DNA from: Rhodocyclales bacterium
GTDB taxonomy: Bacteria > Pseudomonadota > Gammaproteobacteria > Burkholderiales > Rhodocyclaceae
Length of the DNA stretch: 55,653 nucleotides
NCBI GenBank assembly: GCA_016215645.1
Contig: JACRIX010000009.1
Location: 1 to 55,653 of the forward strand
Direction: 5' to 3'
Part shown: one piece after another, positions 24,799-35,955 of the stretch
Numbering within the stretch: the stretch's first letter is position 1
Layout of the letters: every line of letters starts with the position of its first letter
Position numbers and translations under genes: made by a program
Notes under the pieces: generated by a model
The model's database searches: none
Told to the model about the DNA's origin: nothing
Seen by the model: only the letters and a program-made list of their open reading frames with translations

Positions 24799-25070
24799 AC
24801 TTCGCGCGCCTCAATCTCCTCTTGTTGCTGGCGGCAGTGGTTTGCGCCCTGTTCGTGGTCAGTTCCAACCATCGCGCGCGCAAGCTGTTCACCGAACTCG
24901 AATCGACGCAGAAGCATATGCGCGACCTTGAGGTCGAGTGGGGACAGTTGCAGCTCGAACAGAGCACCGTCGCGGCGCATGTGCGCGTCGAGAAGCTGGC
25001 GCGTGACCGGCTTGGCATGAAGGTCCCGGCCCCCGGCCAGATCATCGCCATCGACGGCGCAGCGAAGTGA
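24795..25070 (+). CDS. ftsL: Cell division protein FtsL
   Basis: 91 residues: short cytoplasmic start, one membrane helix (about 7-24), then a periplasmic coiled-coil region (about 30-70) with [14 protein letters not shown], typical of FtsL/FtsB-like proteins. It joins FtsB and FtsQ to control FtsWI septal synthesis. Identification rests on topology, size and its place between rsmH and ftsI; sequence conservation in this family is low. ATG overlaps the rsmH stop (ATGA). Confidence 0.9.
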   Translation: MNFARLNLLLLLAAVVCALFVVSSNHRARKLFTELESTQKHMRDLEVEWGQLQLEQSTVAAHVRVEKLARDRLGMKVPAPGQIIAIDGAAK

Positions 25071-25077
25071 GAAGGCG

Positions 25078-26811
25078 ATGAAGGCCGTCAAGTTCTCCCG
25101 CAGCCCCCTGCTCTCGGAGCGCCTGCCGCCCTGGCGCCAGCGTTTCGTGCTGGTGCTGCTGCTCGGCGCCTTCGCGACGCTGATCGGGCGTGCCGTCTAC
25201 CTCCAGGGTTTCAAGAACGAATTCCTCGGCGACAAGGGGCGCGCGCGCTTTGAACGCGTGATCGACATTTCCGCCACCCGCGGTCGCATCACCGATCGCC
25301 ACGGCGATGTGCTCGCGGTATCCACCCCGGTGCGTTCGATCTGGGCCATCCCCGAAGATGCGCAACTGGCGCCGGCGCAGGCGCGCCACCTGGCGGGCCT
25401 GCTCGACATGGACGTGCGCGAAGTCAATCGCAAGCTGGCCAGCGAAGGCGAATTCACCTACGTCAAGCGCCAGTTGCCGCCCGATGTGGCCGACAAGGTG
25501 ACCGCTCTCAAATTGCCCGGCATCCACCAGAAGAACGAGTACCGCCGCTACTACCCGGCGGGCGAGGTGACGGCGCACGTGCTGGGCTTCACCGGCGCCG
25601 AGGACAACGGCCAGGAGGGTATCGAGCTGGCCTTCAATGGCCAGCTCGCCGGCAAGCCCGGCTCGCGCCGCGTGATCAAGGATCGGCGCGGCAACGTGGT
25701 CGAGGACGTCGAAAGCATCCGGCCGCCGCAGGAAGGCAAGGACATCGTCCTCGCCATCGATTCCAAGGTGCAGTACCTGGCTTACAGTCACCTGAAGCAG
25801 GCGCTGGAAGAGCACCGTGCCAAGGCGGGCGGCATCGTGGTGATCGATTCGCGCAGCGGCGAGGTGCTGGCGCTGGCCAACCTGCCGACCTACAACCCGA
25901 ACAACCGGACCAAGCTCGCCGGCGCCCAGTTGCGCAACCGTGCGCTGACCGATACCTTCGAGCCGGGTTCGACCCTGAAACCGTTCACCGCCGCGCTGGC
26001 GCTGGAACAGGGCAAGGTGCGCTTCGATACGCCGATCCAGACCGCGCCGGGCAAGATGACCATCGGCACGGCAACGATTTCCGACGCTCATGTTCACGGC
26101 ATGCTGACCGTGGCCCAGGTGATCCAGAAGTCCTCCAACATCGGTTCGGCCAAGCTGGCCCTGTCGATGAAGCCCGAGGAAATGTGGACCATGTTCGACA
26201 GCCTGGGCTTCGGCGCGCCGCTGAAGCTGGGCTTCCCGGGTGAAGTCGGCGGCCGTCTGCGCCCGGCCAAAACCTGGCGGCCGATCGAGCAAGCCACCAT
26301 GGCCTATGGTCACGGCATTTCGGTGACGCTGATCCAGCTGGCCCGTGCCTACCAGGCGTTCGCCCGCGACGGCGACCTGGTGCCGCTGTCGCTGTCGCGC
26401 GTCGATCTGCCGCCGGCCAATGGCAAACAGGTGTTCTCGCCGCAGACTGCACGCGAGGTCAGGGCGATGCTGGAGATGGCGGTGCAGCCGGGCGGTACCG
26501 CGCCCAGGGCGCAGATTCCCGGCTACCGCGTCGCCGGCAAGACCGGCACCGCCCACAAGCTGGAAAGCGGCGCCTACGCCAACAAGTATGTGGCGTCCTT
26601 CGTCGGCTTTGCCCCGGTAAGCGATCCGCGCCTGATCGTCGCCGTGATGATCGATGAACCGTCGAACGGCAAGCACTTTGGTGGCGATGTTGCGGCACCC
26701 GTATTCGCCCAGGTCATGGCCGGCAGCCTGCGTGCCTTGGGCGTGGCGTCCGACGCGCCGCTGAAGCCGCTGATCCTGACCAGCGTCGAGCCGGTGCGGG
26801 AAGAGATGTGA
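25078..26811 (+). CDS. ftsI: Septal peptidoglycan transpeptidase FtsI (PBP3)
   Basis: 577 residues: one N-terminal membrane helix (about 22-42), a pedestal domain, and a transpeptidase domain with the three class B PBP motifs: STLK (Ser298 nucleophile, in EPGSTLKPF), SSN (QKSSNIGS) and KTGTA near residue 490. It cross-links septal peptidoglycan with FtsW. Seven bases separate it from ftsL, and its stop overlaps the murE start. The length matches the family. Confidence 0.96.
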   Translation: MKAVKFSRSPLLSERLPPWRQRFVLVLLLGAFATLIGRAVYLQGFKNEFLGDKGRARFERVIDISATRGRITDRHGDVLAVSTPVRSIWAIPEDAQLAPAQARHLAGLLDMDVREVNRKLASEGEFTYVKRQLPPDVADKVTALKLPGIHQKNEYRRYYPAGEVTAHVLGFTGAEDNGQEGIELAFNGQLAGKPGSRRVIKDRRGNVVEDVESIRPPQEGKDIVLAIDSKVQYLAYSHLKQALEEHRAKAGGIVVIDSRSGEVLALANLPTYNPNNRTKLAGAQLRNRALTDTFEPGSTLKPFTAALALEQGKVRFDTPIQTAPGKMTIGTATISDAHVHGMLTVAQVIQKSSNIGSAKLALSMKPEEMWTMFDSLGFGAPLKLGFPGEVGGRLRPAKTWRPIEQATMAYGHGISVTLIQLARAYQAFARDGDLVPLSLSRVDLPPANGKQVFSPQTAREVRAMLEMAVQPGGTAPRAQIPGYRVAGKTGTAHKLESGAYANKYVASFVGFAPVSDPRLIVAVMIDEPSNGKHFGGDVAAPVFAQVMAGSLRALGVASDAPLKPLILTSVEPVREEM

Positions 26812-28265
26812 CGACCGCGATGCAAATACTCGAGCAGCTCGGGCAGCATGGCGTGGCGCCGCAACGGCTCACCGCCGATTCGCGGCGGGTACAGCGCGGC
26901 GACGTTTTCCTTGCCTTCCCCGGCGCCCATGTCGATGGTCGCGACTTCATCGCGCAGGCGCAGCAAAGCGGTGCCGCAGCGGTGATTGCCGAGGCGGGGG
27001 CGGGGGCAAGAGTCGGCGCTGGCGATACGCCGATTGTCGAGGTTGCCGGCCTTGCCGCGCTTTCCGGGGAGATCGCCCACCTGGTCTATGGCCGGCCCTC
27101 GGAGAAACTCTGGCTGGCGGGCATCACCGGCACCAATGGCAAGACTTCGGTCTCGCAATGGATCGCCCAGGCCTTGAATGCCATGGGTCGGCGCTGTGCC
27201 GTGGTCGGCACCCTGGGCAACGGCTTTGTCGGCGAGCTGGTCGAATCGCCCAACACCACGCCCGATGCCATCACCCTGCACGCCGCCCTGGCCGGCTTCC
27301 TGGCGCGCGGTGCGCAGGCCTGCGCGATGGAGGTCTCTTCCATCGGCCTCGACCAGGGGCGGACGAATGGCGCGGCCATCGACGTCGCGGTATTCACCAA
27401 CCTGACCCGCGACCACCTCGAATATCACGGCAGCATGCAAGCCTATGCCGCGGCAAAGGAAGCGCTGTTCACCCGGCCCGGCCTGGGCGCCGCGGTGATC
27501 AATCTGGAGGATCCGTTTGGCATCGAACTGGTGCGGCGCCTCAAGGGCCGTGTGCCGACCCTGGGCTACACGCTGGGCACGCTTGATGGCGCAACCGACG
27601 AGGTGCTGCGTGCGGAAAACCTGCGCATGGGCGCCGCCGGAATCGAGTTCGAGATGCGCGGCGTGACCATCGTGGCCCCCGTGGTTGGCCGCTTCAATGC
27701 GTCAAACCTGCTGGCGGTGGCCGGCGCACTGCTGACGCGTGGCGAGAGCCTGGAGGCGATCGCCGCCGCATTGCGCGGCATTCGTCCGCCACCCGGGCGC
27801 ATGCAGGTGCTGGGGGGGCACGGCCAGCCGCTGGTCGTCGTCGATTACGCCCATACGCCGGATGCGCTGGAAAAGGCCCTCGGCGTGCTGCGCGAAACCG
27901 CGACGGCGCGTGGCGGCACGCTGGTCTGCGTGTTCGGCTGCGGTGGTGAGCGCGATTCGGGCAAGCGGCCGCAGATGGGCGCGATCGCGGAGCAGCTTGC
28001 GGATCGGGTGCTGGTCACCAGCGACAATCCGCGCAGCGAGGATCCCACGATCATCATCGACGCCATCCTCGGCGGGATGAAGGCACGCCCTCAGGTACAG
28101 GTCGAGCGCGCGCTTGCGGTGACTGAGGCCGTCGCGACGGCTGACGCGCGCGACGTGGTCCTGCTCGCCGGCAAGGGTCACGAGCCCTACCAGGAGGTTG
28201 CCGGCCTGCGCCATGCGTATTCCGATATCGATACCGCAACGTCGGCGCTGGAGGCACGGCGATGA
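26808..28265 (+). CDS. murE: UDP-MurNAc-L-Ala-D-Glu:meso-diaminopimelate ligase MurE
   Basis: 485 residues from GTG 26808 (ATG 26820 is an alternative four codons in). Mur ligase layout: N-terminal UDP-binding domain, P-loop [13 protein letters not shown] near 107, and C-terminal domain with TSDNPRSEDP. DNPR is the signature of enzymes that add meso-diaminopimelate rather than lysine, so the cell wall is of the usual Gram-negative type. Cytoplasmic. Overlaps ftsI and murF by a few bases at each end. Confidence 0.96.
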   Translation: MTTAMQILEQLGQHGVAPQRLTADSRRVQRGDVFLAFPGAHVDGRDFIAQAQQSGAAAVIAEAGAGARVGAGDTPIVEVAGLAALSGEIAHLVYGRPSEKLWLAGITGTNGKTSVSQWIAQALNAMGRRCAVVGTLGNGFVGELVESPNTTPDAITLHAALAGFLARGAQACAMEVSSIGLDQGRTNGAAIDVAVFTNLTRDHLEYHGSMQAYAAAKEALFTRPGLGAAVINLEDPFGIELVRRLKGRVPTLGYTLGTLDGATDEVLRAENLRMGAAGIEFEMRGVTIVAPVVGRFNASNLLAVAGALLTRGESLEAIAAALRGIRPPPGRMQVLGGHGQPLVVVDYAHTPDALEKALGVLRETATARGGTLVCVFGCGGERDSGKRPQMGAIAEQLADRVLVTSDNPRSEDPTIIIDAILGGMKARPQVQVERALAVTEAVATADARDVVLLAGKGHEPYQEVAGLRHAYSDIDTATSALEARR

Positions 28266-29638
28266 TGCGCCTGTCGGAAGCGGGAGCCTCGATCGGTGTC
28301 GCCCACCAGGGTGCTGACGCCGAATTCAACGCGGTCGGCACCGACTCGCGTGCGGTGACACCGGGCATGCTCTTCGTCGCCTTGAAGGGCGAGCGCTTCG
28401 ACGGTCATGACTACGTGCGCGAGGTGCTGGCCAAGGGCGCGGTCGGCGCCATGGTCGAACCGGCCTGGGCCGCCGCCAACCCCGGCTTGCCGCTGCTCGC
28501 GGTGAATGACACACGCCTGGCGCTGGGCCAGCTTGCCGCAAGCTGGCGTTCCCGCTTCGCCATTCCGGTGATCGGCATTACCGGCAGCAACGGCAAGACC
28601 ACGGTCAAGGAGATGTGCGCCGCCATCCTGCGTGCGCATTTCGCTGGTGCGGATCAGAGCGTGATGGCGACGCAGGGCAATCTCAACAACGATATCGGCC
28701 TGCCGCTGACCCTGCTCGCGCTGCGCGCCTCGCATCGCGCGGCGGTGATCGAGATGGGCATGAACCATCCCGGTGAGATCGACTACCTGACGCGCCTTGC
28801 CATGCCCGGCGTGGCACTGGTGAACAACGCCCAGCGCGCCCATCTCGAAGGCCTGGGTACGGTGCAGGACGTGGCGCTGGCCAAGGGCGAGATTTTTGCC
28901 GGGTTGGGTAAGGACGGCATCGCCGTGTTCAATGCCGATGACGCACAAGCCGGGATCTGGCAGGAGCTATCGCGCGAACGCCGCCAGGTCCGCTTCGGCC
29001 TGGATCAGCCGGCCGAGGTGCGCGGCAGTTTCACGCCGCAAGGCCTGGGCGGTGATCTGCTGCTGGAGACCCCCGCCGGAACGCTGACGCTGACCCTTGC
29101 CGTTTCCGGCCGCCACAACGCGCGCAATGCCTGCGCCGCCGCCGCCGCGACGCTGGCCGCCGGCGCCACGCTGGCGGCCGTGAAGCAGGGGCTGGAAGCC
29201 TTCACCGGCGTCCGGGGGCGTCTGCAGTATCGTCCGGGACGCCTTGGTTCGCTGGTGGTGGACGACAGCTACAACGCCAATCCGGACTCGATGCGCGCGG
29301 CGATCGACGTGCTGGCCTCGGTACCGGGCAAGCGCATCTTCGTCATGGGCGACATGGGCGAGGCGGGTGCCGCCGCTGGCCAGTTCCATGACGAGATCGG
29401 CGGATACGCCAAAAGCCACGGCATCGATCGCCTGCTATGCCTCGGCGAGTTGTCGCTGGCGGCGGCGCGCAACTTTGGCGAAGGCGGGCACCATTTCGAG
29501 CGCATTGAGGATCTGATCAAGGCCTTGTCGGGCGAGTTGCAAGCCGATGCGACGGTGCTGGTCAAGGGTTCGCGCTTCATGAAGATGGAGCGTGTGGTCG
29601 AGGCCATTGTGGACCAGGGGAACATGAATGCTGCTTGA
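28262..29638 (+). CDS. murF: UDP-MurNAc-tripeptide:D-Ala-D-Ala ligase MurF
   Basis: 458 residues. P-loop [14 protein letters not shown] near residue 103, then [16 protein letters not shown] and [14 protein letters not shown], which set MurF apart from other Mur ligases, and [18 protein letters not shown] in the C-terminal domain. It adds the D-Ala-D-Ala dipeptide made by Ddl to complete the pentapeptide. The start overlaps the murE stop and the 3' end overlaps mraY by 11 bases in a different frame. Confidence 0.96.
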   Translation: MMRLSEAGASIGVAHQGADAEFNAVGTDSRAVTPGMLFVALKGERFDGHDYVREVLAKGAVGAMVEPAWAAANPGLPLLAVNDTRLALGQLAASWRSRFAIPVIGITGSNGKTTVKEMCAAILRAHFAGADQSVMATQGNLNNDIGLPLTLLALRASHRAAVIEMGMNHPGEIDYLTRLAMPGVALVNNAQRAHLEGLGTVQDVALAKGEIFAGLGKDGIAVFNADDAQAGIWQELSRERRQVRFGLDQPAEVRGSFTPQGLGGDLLLETPAGTLTLTLAVSGRHNARNACAAAAATLAAGATLAAVKQGLEAFTGVRGRLQYRPGRLGSLVVDDSYNANPDSMRAAIDVLASVPGKRIFVMGDMGEAGAAAGQFHDEIGGYAKSHGIDRLLCLGELSLAAARNFGEGGHHFERIEDLIKALSGELQADATVLVKGSRFMKMERVVEAIVDQGNMNAA

Positions 29639-30797
29639 ACTTGCCCAATGGCTGGCGAAGGACTACCGCGCCTTCAACGTTTTCGGCTACATCACGCTGC
29701 GGGCGGTGCTGGCTACCATGACCGCGCTGGCGATTTCCTTCATCTTCGGCCCGGCGGTGATCCGCTGGCTGGCGGCGAAGAAAATCGGCCAGTCGGTGCG
29801 CACCGATGGCCCGCAGACCCACCTGATCAAGGCCGGCACGCCGACCATGGGCGGGGCGCTGATCCTGATTTCGCTGGGCGTGTCGACCCTGCTCTGGTCC
29901 GATCTGTCCAATCGCTTCGTCTGGATCGTGCTGATCGTCACTTTCGGCTTCGGCGCGGTGGGCTGGGTCGATGACTGGCGCAAGGTGGTGTATCGCAACC
30001 CGGACGGGCTGTCGGCACGCGCCAAGTTCTTCTGGCAATCCGTGGTCGGCGTGGTCGCCGCGATCTACATCGCCTTCTCGATCTCGGCGCCGAACAACGA
30101 GAAGGTGATCGAGCTTTTCTTCCAGTGGGTGGGTAGCGGCTTCACCCTTGAGTTGCCGAGCAAGACCGACCTCATCGTGCCCTTCTTCAAGACCGTGTCC
30201 TACCCACTGGGCATCTTCGGCTTCATGGTCCTGTCCTACCTCGTCATCGTCGGCAGCAGCAATGCGGTGAATCTCACCGACGGCCTCGACGGCCTCGCCA
30301 TCATGCCGACGGTGCTGGTCGGCGCGGCGCTGGGCATTTTTACCTACGTCGCCGGGCACTCCGGCTTCTCCAAGTACCTGCTGCTGCCCTACATCCCCGG
30401 CGCCGGCGAACTCACGGTGTTCTGCGGCGCGCTGGCAGGAGCCGGACTCGGCTTCCTCTGGTTCAACGCCTATCCGGCCGAGGTCTTCATGGGCGACGTC
30501 GGCGCGCTGGCGCTGGGGGCCGCCCTCGGCGCGGTGGCGATCGTCGCGCGTCAGGAAATCGTGCTCTTCATCATGGGCGGGGTCTTCGTTGCCGAGACCC
30601 TGTCGGTGATGTTGCAGGTCAGCTGGTTCAAGTACACCAAGAAGAAGTACGGCGAGGGCCGGCGCATCCTGCGCATGGCGCCGTTGCACCATCATTTCGA
30701 GCAGACCGGATGGAAGGAAACGCAGGTGGTGGTGCGATTCTGGATCATCACCATCCTGTTGGTGCTGTTCGGCCTGTCGACATTGAAGATCAGGTGA
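29628..30797 (+). CDS. mraY: Phospho-MurNAc-pentapeptide translocase MraY
   Basis: 389 residues with about ten membrane helices. Hallmark acidic motifs: VGWVDDWRK (the DD pair), [11 protein letters not shown] and [10 protein letters not shown], and the HHHFE loop near the C-terminus ([11 protein letters not shown]). It moves phospho-MurNAc-pentapeptide from UDP to undecaprenyl phosphate, making lipid I. The ATG at 29628 lies inside the end of murF; its stop overlaps the murD ATG. Confidence 0.97.
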   Translation: MLLELAQWLAKDYRAFNVFGYITLRAVLATMTALAISFIFGPAVIRWLAAKKIGQSVRTDGPQTHLIKAGTPTMGGALILISLGVSTLLWSDLSNRFVWIVLIVTFGFGAVGWVDDWRKVVYRNPDGLSARAKFFWQSVVGVVAAIYIAFSISAPNNEKVIELFFQWVGSGFTLELPSKTDLIVPFFKTVSYPLGIFGFMVLSYLVIVGSSNAVNLTDGLDGLAIMPTVLVGAALGIFTYVAGHSGFSKYLLLPYIPGAGELTVFCGALAGAGLGFLWFNAYPAEVFMGDVGALALGAALGAVAIVARQEIVLFIMGGVFVAETLSVMLQVSWFKYTKKKYGEGRRILRMAPLHHHFEQTGWKETQVVVRFWIITILLVLFGLSTLKIR

Positions 30798-32215
30798 TGG
30801 AACTCCCGGGCAAGCGCGTCCTCGTACTCGGCCTCGGCGAATCCGGCCTGGCGTGCGCGCTGTGGTGCCTGCGCCAGGGCGCGAGTGTGCGTGTGGCCGA
30901 CACGCGCGACGCACCGCCCTACCTGGGCGAGCTGAAGCGCCGTGGTGCCAGCGCCGACTTTCAATTCGAATTCGTGGCGGGCGAGTTCACTCCGGGCCTG
31001 CTGGACGACGTGGATCTGCTGGTGATTTCGCCGGGCTTGTCCGGAAGCCTGCCGGTGGTGATGGCGGCGCGACACAAGGGCATTCCCGTAGTCGGCGAGA
31101 TCGAGTTGTTCGCCTGGGGTTTGCGGAAACTCAAGGCCGGACCGCCCATACCGGTGATCGCGATCACCGGCACCAATGGCAAGACCACCACCACGGCCCT
31201 GACCGGGCACCTGCTGCGTGCCACGGGCAAGGCGGTCGGTGTCGCCGGCAACATTTCGCCGGCCGCCCTGACGGCGCTGATGGATGCCGAGGACGCGAAC
31301 GCCCTGCCGCAGATCTGGGTGCTCGAACTGTCGAGCTTCCAGCTTGAATCCGCGCGCACGCTGTATCCGGCGGCGGCCACCGTGCTCAACGTATCCGATG
31401 ATCATCTCGATCGCTACGACGACCTCGACCACTACGCCGTGGCCAAGACCGCGATCTTCCAGAGTGCGCCCGGCGCCCCCGCCATCCAGGTGCTCAACCG
31501 TGACGATGCGCGAGTAAGGCGCATGGCCCTGGCCGGCCATCGCATCATCCGCTTCGGTCTGGATGCGCCCGCCGGGGCGGAGGACTTCGGGATTCGAGAG
31601 AATCGCGGCGAAGCCTGGCTGGTGCAGGGCGGGCGCTTGCTCCTGCCGCTCTCGGAGCTGCCGCTGGCCGGACTGCACAACGCGGCGAATGCGATGGCCG
31701 CACTGGCCCTGTGCGCCGCGCTCGGCTTTGACGCCGATGCGCTGTTGCCGGCCTTGCGCAGCTTCCGCGGCCTGCCGCACCGCGTCGAAAAGGTGGCCGA
31801 GATCGATGGCGTCACCTGGTACGACGATTCCAAAGGTACGAATGTCGGGGCCACGGTCGCCGCGCTTGCCGGATTGGGCGGCATGAACGATCGCAAGTGT
31901 GTCGTGATTCTGGGGGGTGACGGAAAACAGCAGGACTTTTCGCCACTGTGCGATGCTGTAGCGAACCATGCGCGCGCCGTGGTCCTGATCGGGCGCGACG
32001 GGCCGGCGATCGGTGCGGCCATTGCCGCCGCCGGCGTCCCGGTCGAAACGGCTGCCGACATGGACGACGCGGTACGCCGCGCGGCCTTGCTGGCGCAATC
32101 CGGCGACGCCGCACTGCTCTCGCCGGCCTGCGCCAGCTTCGACATGTTCCGCAATTACGAGCATCGCGCGCAGGCCTTCGTCAGCGCGGTCAAGGCCCTG
32201 AAGGGCGGGCGATGA
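30797..32215 (+). CDS. murD: UDP-MurNAc-L-alanine:D-glutamate ligase MurD
   Basis: 472 residues. N-terminal Rossmann-like domain starting [13 protein letters not shown]-loop [15 protein letters not shown] near 120, [11 protein letters not shown], and C-terminal [16 protein letters not shown]. These are all MurD signatures. ATG at 30797 shares its A with the mraY stop TGA; longer open frame upstream lies inside mraY and is rejected. Its stop overlaps the ftsW start (ATGA). Confidence 0.96.
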   Translation: MELPGKRVLVLGLGESGLACALWCLRQGASVRVADTRDAPPYLGELKRRGASADFQFEFVAGEFTPGLLDDVDLLVISPGLSGSLPVVMAARHKGIPVVGEIELFAWGLRKLKAGPPIPVIAITGTNGKTTTTALTGHLLRATGKAVGVAGNISPAALTALMDAEDANALPQIWVLELSSFQLESARTLYPAAATVLNVSDDHLDRYDDLDHYAVAKTAIFQSAPGAPAIQVLNRDDARVRRMALAGHRIIRFGLDAPAGAEDFGIRENRGEAWLVQGGRLLLPLSELPLAGLHNAANAMAALALCAALGFDADALLPALRSFRGLPHRVEKVAEIDGVTWYDDSKGTNVGATVAALAGLGGMNDRKCVVILGGDGKQQDFSPLCDAVANHARAVVLIGRDGPAIGAAIAAAGVPVETAADMDDAVRRAALLAQSGDAALLSPACASFDMFRNYEHRAQAFVSAVKALKGGR

Positions 32216-33384
32216 GCCACGGTTACGCCTTGCCTTCGCTGCGCGCGCAGCGGGCGCCCGCCGAGCTCGACGGCCTGCTGCTGTGGCCGGCACTGGGCTT
32301 GCTGTTGCTCGGCCTGGTGATGGTGTATTCGTCATCGATCGCCATGGCCGAAGGCAGCCGTTTCACCGGCCATCAGTCGGCCTACTTCCTGTTCCGCCAT
32401 TCGGTGTTCCTCGCCATCGGCCTGATCGCCGGCATCACCGCCTTCCAGATTCCGCTGCGCCTGTGGCAGCAGGCGGCGCCCTGGCTGTTCGTCACCGGTG
32501 TCGCGCTGCTGGTGCTGGTGCTGATCCCGCATGTGGGCCGCTCGGTGAATGGCGCCCAGCGCTGGATCGGGCTTGGGCCGGTGAATCTCCAGCCCTCGGA
32601 ACTGATGAAGCTTTTTGCCGTGCTCTATGCCGCCGACTACACCGCGCGCAAGCTCGACGACATGGGCAGCTTCCTGCGCGGCTTCGGGCCGATGGCGCTG
32701 GTGATGGTGCTGGTCGGCTTCCTGCTGCTGAAGGAACCGGACTTCGGCGCCTTCGTCGTGATCCTGGCGATTGCCACGGGCATCCTCTTTCTCGGCGGCA
32801 TCAACGTGCGCATCTTCGGCGGCCTCGTCGTGCTGCTGGCGATCAGCTTCGTGATCATGATCTGGGCCTCGCCCTACCGGCGCGAACGCATCTTCGGTTT
32901 CATGGACCCCTGGCAGGATGCCTACGGCAAGGGCTACCAGTTGTCGCACGCGCTGATTGCCTTCGGTCGTGGCGAATGGTTCGGCGTCGGCCTCGGCGCC
33001 AGCGTCGAAAAGCTGTTCTACCTGCCCGAGGCGCATACCGATTTCCTGCTTGCGGTGATCGCCGAGGAGCTTGGCTTTGTCGGTGTCGTCGTCGTTGTCG
33101 GCCTGTTCGCGCTGCTGGTGCAACGCTGCTTCGCCATCGGTCGCCAGGCCCTGGTACTCGGCCGCGTCCATGCCGGCCTGGTTGCCCAGGGTGTCGGCAT
33201 CTGGCTCGGCGTGCAGGGATTCATCAACATGGGCGTGAACATGGGCCTGCTACCGACCAAGGGCCTGACCCTGCCGCTGATGAGCTTTGGCGGCTCCGGC
33301 ATTGTCGCCAACTGCCTGGCGCTCGGAATCCTCCTGCGCGTCGATTACGAAAATCGCGCCATGATGCGGGGGCAGCAGGTATGA
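32212..33384 (+). CDS. ftsW: Septal lipid II polymerase FtsW (SEDS family)
   Basis: 390 residues with ten predicted membrane helices. SEDS motifs include [41 protein letters not shown] and [15 protein letters not shown]. FtsW polymerises lipid II at the septum together with FtsI. The ATG at 32212 overlaps the murD stop. After the stop comes the largest gap in the cluster (112 bases), filled by repeat copy B, before murG. Confidence 0.96.
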   Translation: MSHGYALPSLRAQRAPAELDGLLLWPALGLLLLGLVMVYSSSIAMAEGSRFTGHQSAYFLFRHSVFLAIGLIAGITAFQIPLRLWQQAAPWLFVTGVALLVLVLIPHVGRSVNGAQRWIGLGPVNLQPSELMKLFAVLYAADYTARKLDDMGSFLRGFGPMALVMVLVGFLLLKEPDFGAFVVILAIATGILFLGGINVRIFGGLVVLLAISFVIMIWASPYRRERIFGFMDPWQDAYGKGYQLSHALIAFGRGEWFGVGLGASVEKLFYLPEAHTDFLLAVIAEELGFVGVVVVVGLFALLVQRCFAIGRQALVLGRVHAGLVAQGVGIWLGVQGFINMGVNMGLLPTKGLTLPLMSFGGSGIVANCLALGILLRVDYENRAMMRGQQV

Positions 33385-33391
33385 GCGTTCC

Positions 33392-33487
33392 CCGCCGGGC
33401 CGCCCCAAGGGGGGCGCAGCCACGCCTCGGAGCCGCCCAGCGGCGAACCTTGGTCACCCCCTGCCTTGGGCAGGGGGCCGGGGGGAG
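33392..33487 (-). repeat. Intergenic repeat, copy B (between ftsW and murG)
   Basis: Inverted relative to copy A at 3229-3328. The 17-base block CCGCCGGGCCGCCCCAA (33392-33408) is the exact reverse complement of the end of copy A. The hairpin at 33457-33477 (CCCCCTGCC-TTG-GGCAGGGGG, 9-bp perfect stem) corresponds to the copy A hairpin at the same distance, and GTCAC (33453-33457) matches GTGAC there. Stem positions 7 and 8 differ between the copies but stay paired. No open frame. Confidence 0.7.
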
Positions 33488-33496
33488 GGTCGTTCA

Positions 33497-34570
33497 ATGA
33501 GCCAAACCCTGCTCGTCATGGCGGGCGGCACCGGCGGGCACATCATGCCGGGAATGGCCGTCGCTGAATACCTGCGTAGCCAGGGCTGGAAGATTGCCTG
33601 GATGGGCAATGCCGAAGGCATGGAGGCGAAGCTCACCGCCGGTCGCGGCTACGAGATGGCCTGGGTGCGCTTTTCGGCCTTGCGCGGCAAGGGGCTTGCG
33701 CGGGCGCTGCTGCTGCCGTTCAACCTGCTGCGTGGTTTTGCCCAGGCCTGGCAGCAACTCGGACGCATCCGTCCCGACGTGGTGCTGGGCATGGGCGGCT
33801 ATGTCAGCTTTCCCGGCGGCATGATGGCGGTGCTGCGTGGCATCCCGCTGGTGCTGCATGAGCAGAATTCCGTGGCCGGCCTGGCCAATCGCGTCCTGGC
33901 CGGCGTGGCCGACAAGGTGATGACCGGTTTTCCCGATGTCCTGCGCCATGGCGCGTGGGTCGGCAATCCGGTGCGCCCCGAAATCGCCGCACTGCCAGCG
34001 CCGACTCTTCGCTATCAGCAGCACCAGGGCCCACTGCGGATTCTGGTGGTGGGCGGCAGCCTCGGTGCCCAGGCGCTGAACGAAACCCTGCCCACGGCGC
34101 TGGCGCTGATTGACGAAAAGCACCGGCCCGTGGTCGTCCATCAGGCGGGTGAGAAGCATTTGCCACAGTTGAAAAGCCGCTACCTCTCTGAAGGTGTGCA
34201 GGCCGAGTGCGTGGCCTTCATCGAGGACATGGCCGGTGCCTATGCCTGGGCCGACCTGGTGATCTGCCGCGCCGGCGCGCTGACGGTGGCCGAACTCGCG
34301 GCGGCGGGTGTCGCCAGCCTGCTGGTGCCCTTCCCGCATGCAGTAGACGATCACCAGACCTCGAACGCGCGCTTCCTCAGCAGCGCCGGCGCCGCCATCC
34401 TGCTGCCACAGGACCAGATGACGCCGCAGCACCTCGCCGAGATCCGGAATCTCTCACGCCAGCAATTGGCACAGATGGCTGAAAAGGCACGCGAGCTGGC
34501 GCGCCCCGAGGCGACCGCCGACGTGGCGCAGGCATGTGCCGAACTGGCACGCAAGGGAGGCAGGGCATGA
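33497..34570 (+). CDS. murG: Lipid II-forming GlcNAc transferase MurG
   Basis: 357 residues, GT-B fold. N-terminal glycine-rich loop [19 protein letters not shown], then [11 protein letters not shown] and [14 protein letters not shown]-terminal UDP-GlcNAc-binding part with [13 protein letters not shown] and [16 protein letters not shown]. It adds GlcNAc to lipid I at the inner face of the membrane. ATG at 33497, just downstream of repeat copy B; its own stop overlaps murC (ATGA). Confidence 0.97.
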   Translation: MSQTLLVMAGGTGGHIMPGMAVAEYLRSQGWKIAWMGNAEGMEAKLTAGRGYEMAWVRFSALRGKGLARALLLPFNLLRGFAQAWQQLGRIRPDVVLGMGGYVSFPGGMMAVLRGIPLVLHEQNSVAGLANRVLAGVADKVMTGFPDVLRHGAWVGNPVRPEIAALPAPTLRYQQHQGPLRILVVGGSLGAQALNETLPTALALIDEKHRPVVVHQAGEKHLPQLKSRYLSEGVQAECVAFIEDMAGAYAWADLVICRAGALTVAELAAAGVASLLVPFPHAVDDHQTSNARFLSSAGAAILLPQDQMTPQHLAEIRNLSRQQLAQMAEKARELARPEATADVAQACAELARKGGRA

Positions 34571-35955
34571 AACACAAGGTCAAGCGCATCCACTTCGTCG
34601 GCATTGGCGGTTCCGGCATGTCGGGCATCGCCGAGGTGCTTGCCAACCAGGGCTATGAAGTCAGTGGTTCCGACCTTGGCGCCAGCGCCACCACGCAACG
34701 CCTCGCCGAACGCGGCATCCGCATCGCCATCGGCCACAACGCACAGAACGTCGCCCAGGCCGACGCGGTCGTGGTGTCGACGGCGGTGAAGGAAGACAAC
34801 CCCGAGGTGCAGATGGCGCGCGAGCGTCGCCTGCCGGTGGTGCCGCGCGCACAAATGCTGGCCGAATTAATGCGCCTGAAGCAGGGCATCGCCATTGCCG
34901 GCACCCATGGCAAAACGACGACGACCAGCCTGGCCGCTTCCTGTCTTGCCGAAGGGGGTTTCGACCCGACCTTCGTCATCGGCGGCCGCCTCAATTCCGC
35001 CGGCGCCAACGCCAAACTCGGCAGCGGCGAGTTCCTGGTCGCCGAGGCCGACGAGTCGGATGCCTCTTTCCTCTTTCTCTCGCCCGTCGTCTCCGTCGTC
35101 ACCAACATCGACGCCGACCACATGGAAACCTATGGCCATGATTTCGGCAGGCTGAAACAGGCCTTCATTGACTTCCTCCATCGGCTGCCTTTCTACGGCG
35201 TGGCCGTGGTCTGCGCCGACGACCCGCACGTGCGCGAAATCATTCCCCGCGTCAGCAAGCAGATCGTCACCTACGGGATCGACAGCGAGTCGAATTTTCG
35301 TGCCGAGGATATCGTCGCCGATGCCGGCACCATGCGCTTCACCTGCGTGCGTACCAACGGCAGCACCAGCCGGTTGCCCATCGTGCTCAACCTGCCGGGC
35401 CGGCACAACGTGCTCAATGCCCTGGCGGCGATTGCGGTGGCCACGGAAGTCGGCGTTGGCGACACGGCGATCATCAAGGCCCTGGCGGATTTCCGTGGCG
35501 TCGGCCGGCGCTTCCAGCGCTATGGCGAAATCGCCTGCCCAAGTGGCGGCAGCTTCACCCTGGTCGACGACTACGGTCACCACCCGGTGGAGATGGCCGC
35601 GACGCTGGCCGCCGCGCGCGGCGCCTTTCCCGGACGGCGCCTGGTGCTGGCCTTCCAGCCGCACCGCTACACCCGAACCCGCGATTGCTTCGAGGATTTC
35701 GTCAAGGTGCTGGCTGGCGTCGACGCCCTGCTGCTGGGCGAGGTGTATGCCGCGGGTGAGGCGCCGATCATCGCCGCCGATGGCCGCAGCCTGGTGCGCG
35801 CGCTGCGTGTCGCCGGCAGGATCGAGCCGATCTTCGTCGAGGAGATCGCCGCCATGCCGGAAGCGATACTGGCCTCCGTTCGCGACGGCGACGTGGTGAT
35901 CACCATGGGCGCGGGATCGATCGGTGGGGTGCCGGGAAAGCTGGCCGATGCCTGA
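34567..35955 (+). CDS. murC: UDP-MurNAc:L-alanine ligase MurC
   Basis: 462 residues. N-terminal [19 protein letters not shown]-loop [15 protein letters not shown] (the TH instead of TN is typical of MurC), [14 protein letters not shown], and [16 protein letters not shown] in the C-terminal domain. First amino-acid-adding step of the wall precursor. ATG at 34567 overlaps the murG stop; the end overlaps murB by eight bases. Confidence 0.97.
   Translation: MKHKVKRIHFVGIGGSGMSGIAEVLANQGYEVSGSDLGASATTQRLAERGIRIAIGHNAQNVAQADAVVVSTAVKEDNPEVQMARERRLPVVPRAQMLAELMRLKQGIAIAGTHGKTTTTSLAASCLAEGGFDPTFVIGGRLNSAGANAKLGSGEFLVAEADESDASFLFLSPVVSVVTNIDADHMETYGHDFGRLKQAFIDFLHRLPFYGVAVVCADDPHVREIIPRVSKQIVTYGIDSESNFRAEDIVADAGTMRFTCVRTNGSTSRLPIVLNLPGRHNVLNALAAIAVATEVGVGDTAIIKALADFRGVGRRFQRYGEIACPSGGSFTLVDDYGHHPVEMAATLAAARGAFPGRRLVLAFQPHRYTRTRDCFEDFVKVLAGVDALLLGEVYAAGEAPIIAADGRSLVRALRVAGRIEPIFVEEIAAMPEAILASVRDGDVVITMGAGSIGGVPGKLADA

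Noticed and set aside
25042..26676. Long open frame opposite ftsI
   Set aside because: Shadow of ftsI; composition typical of antisense frames in GC-rich DNA.
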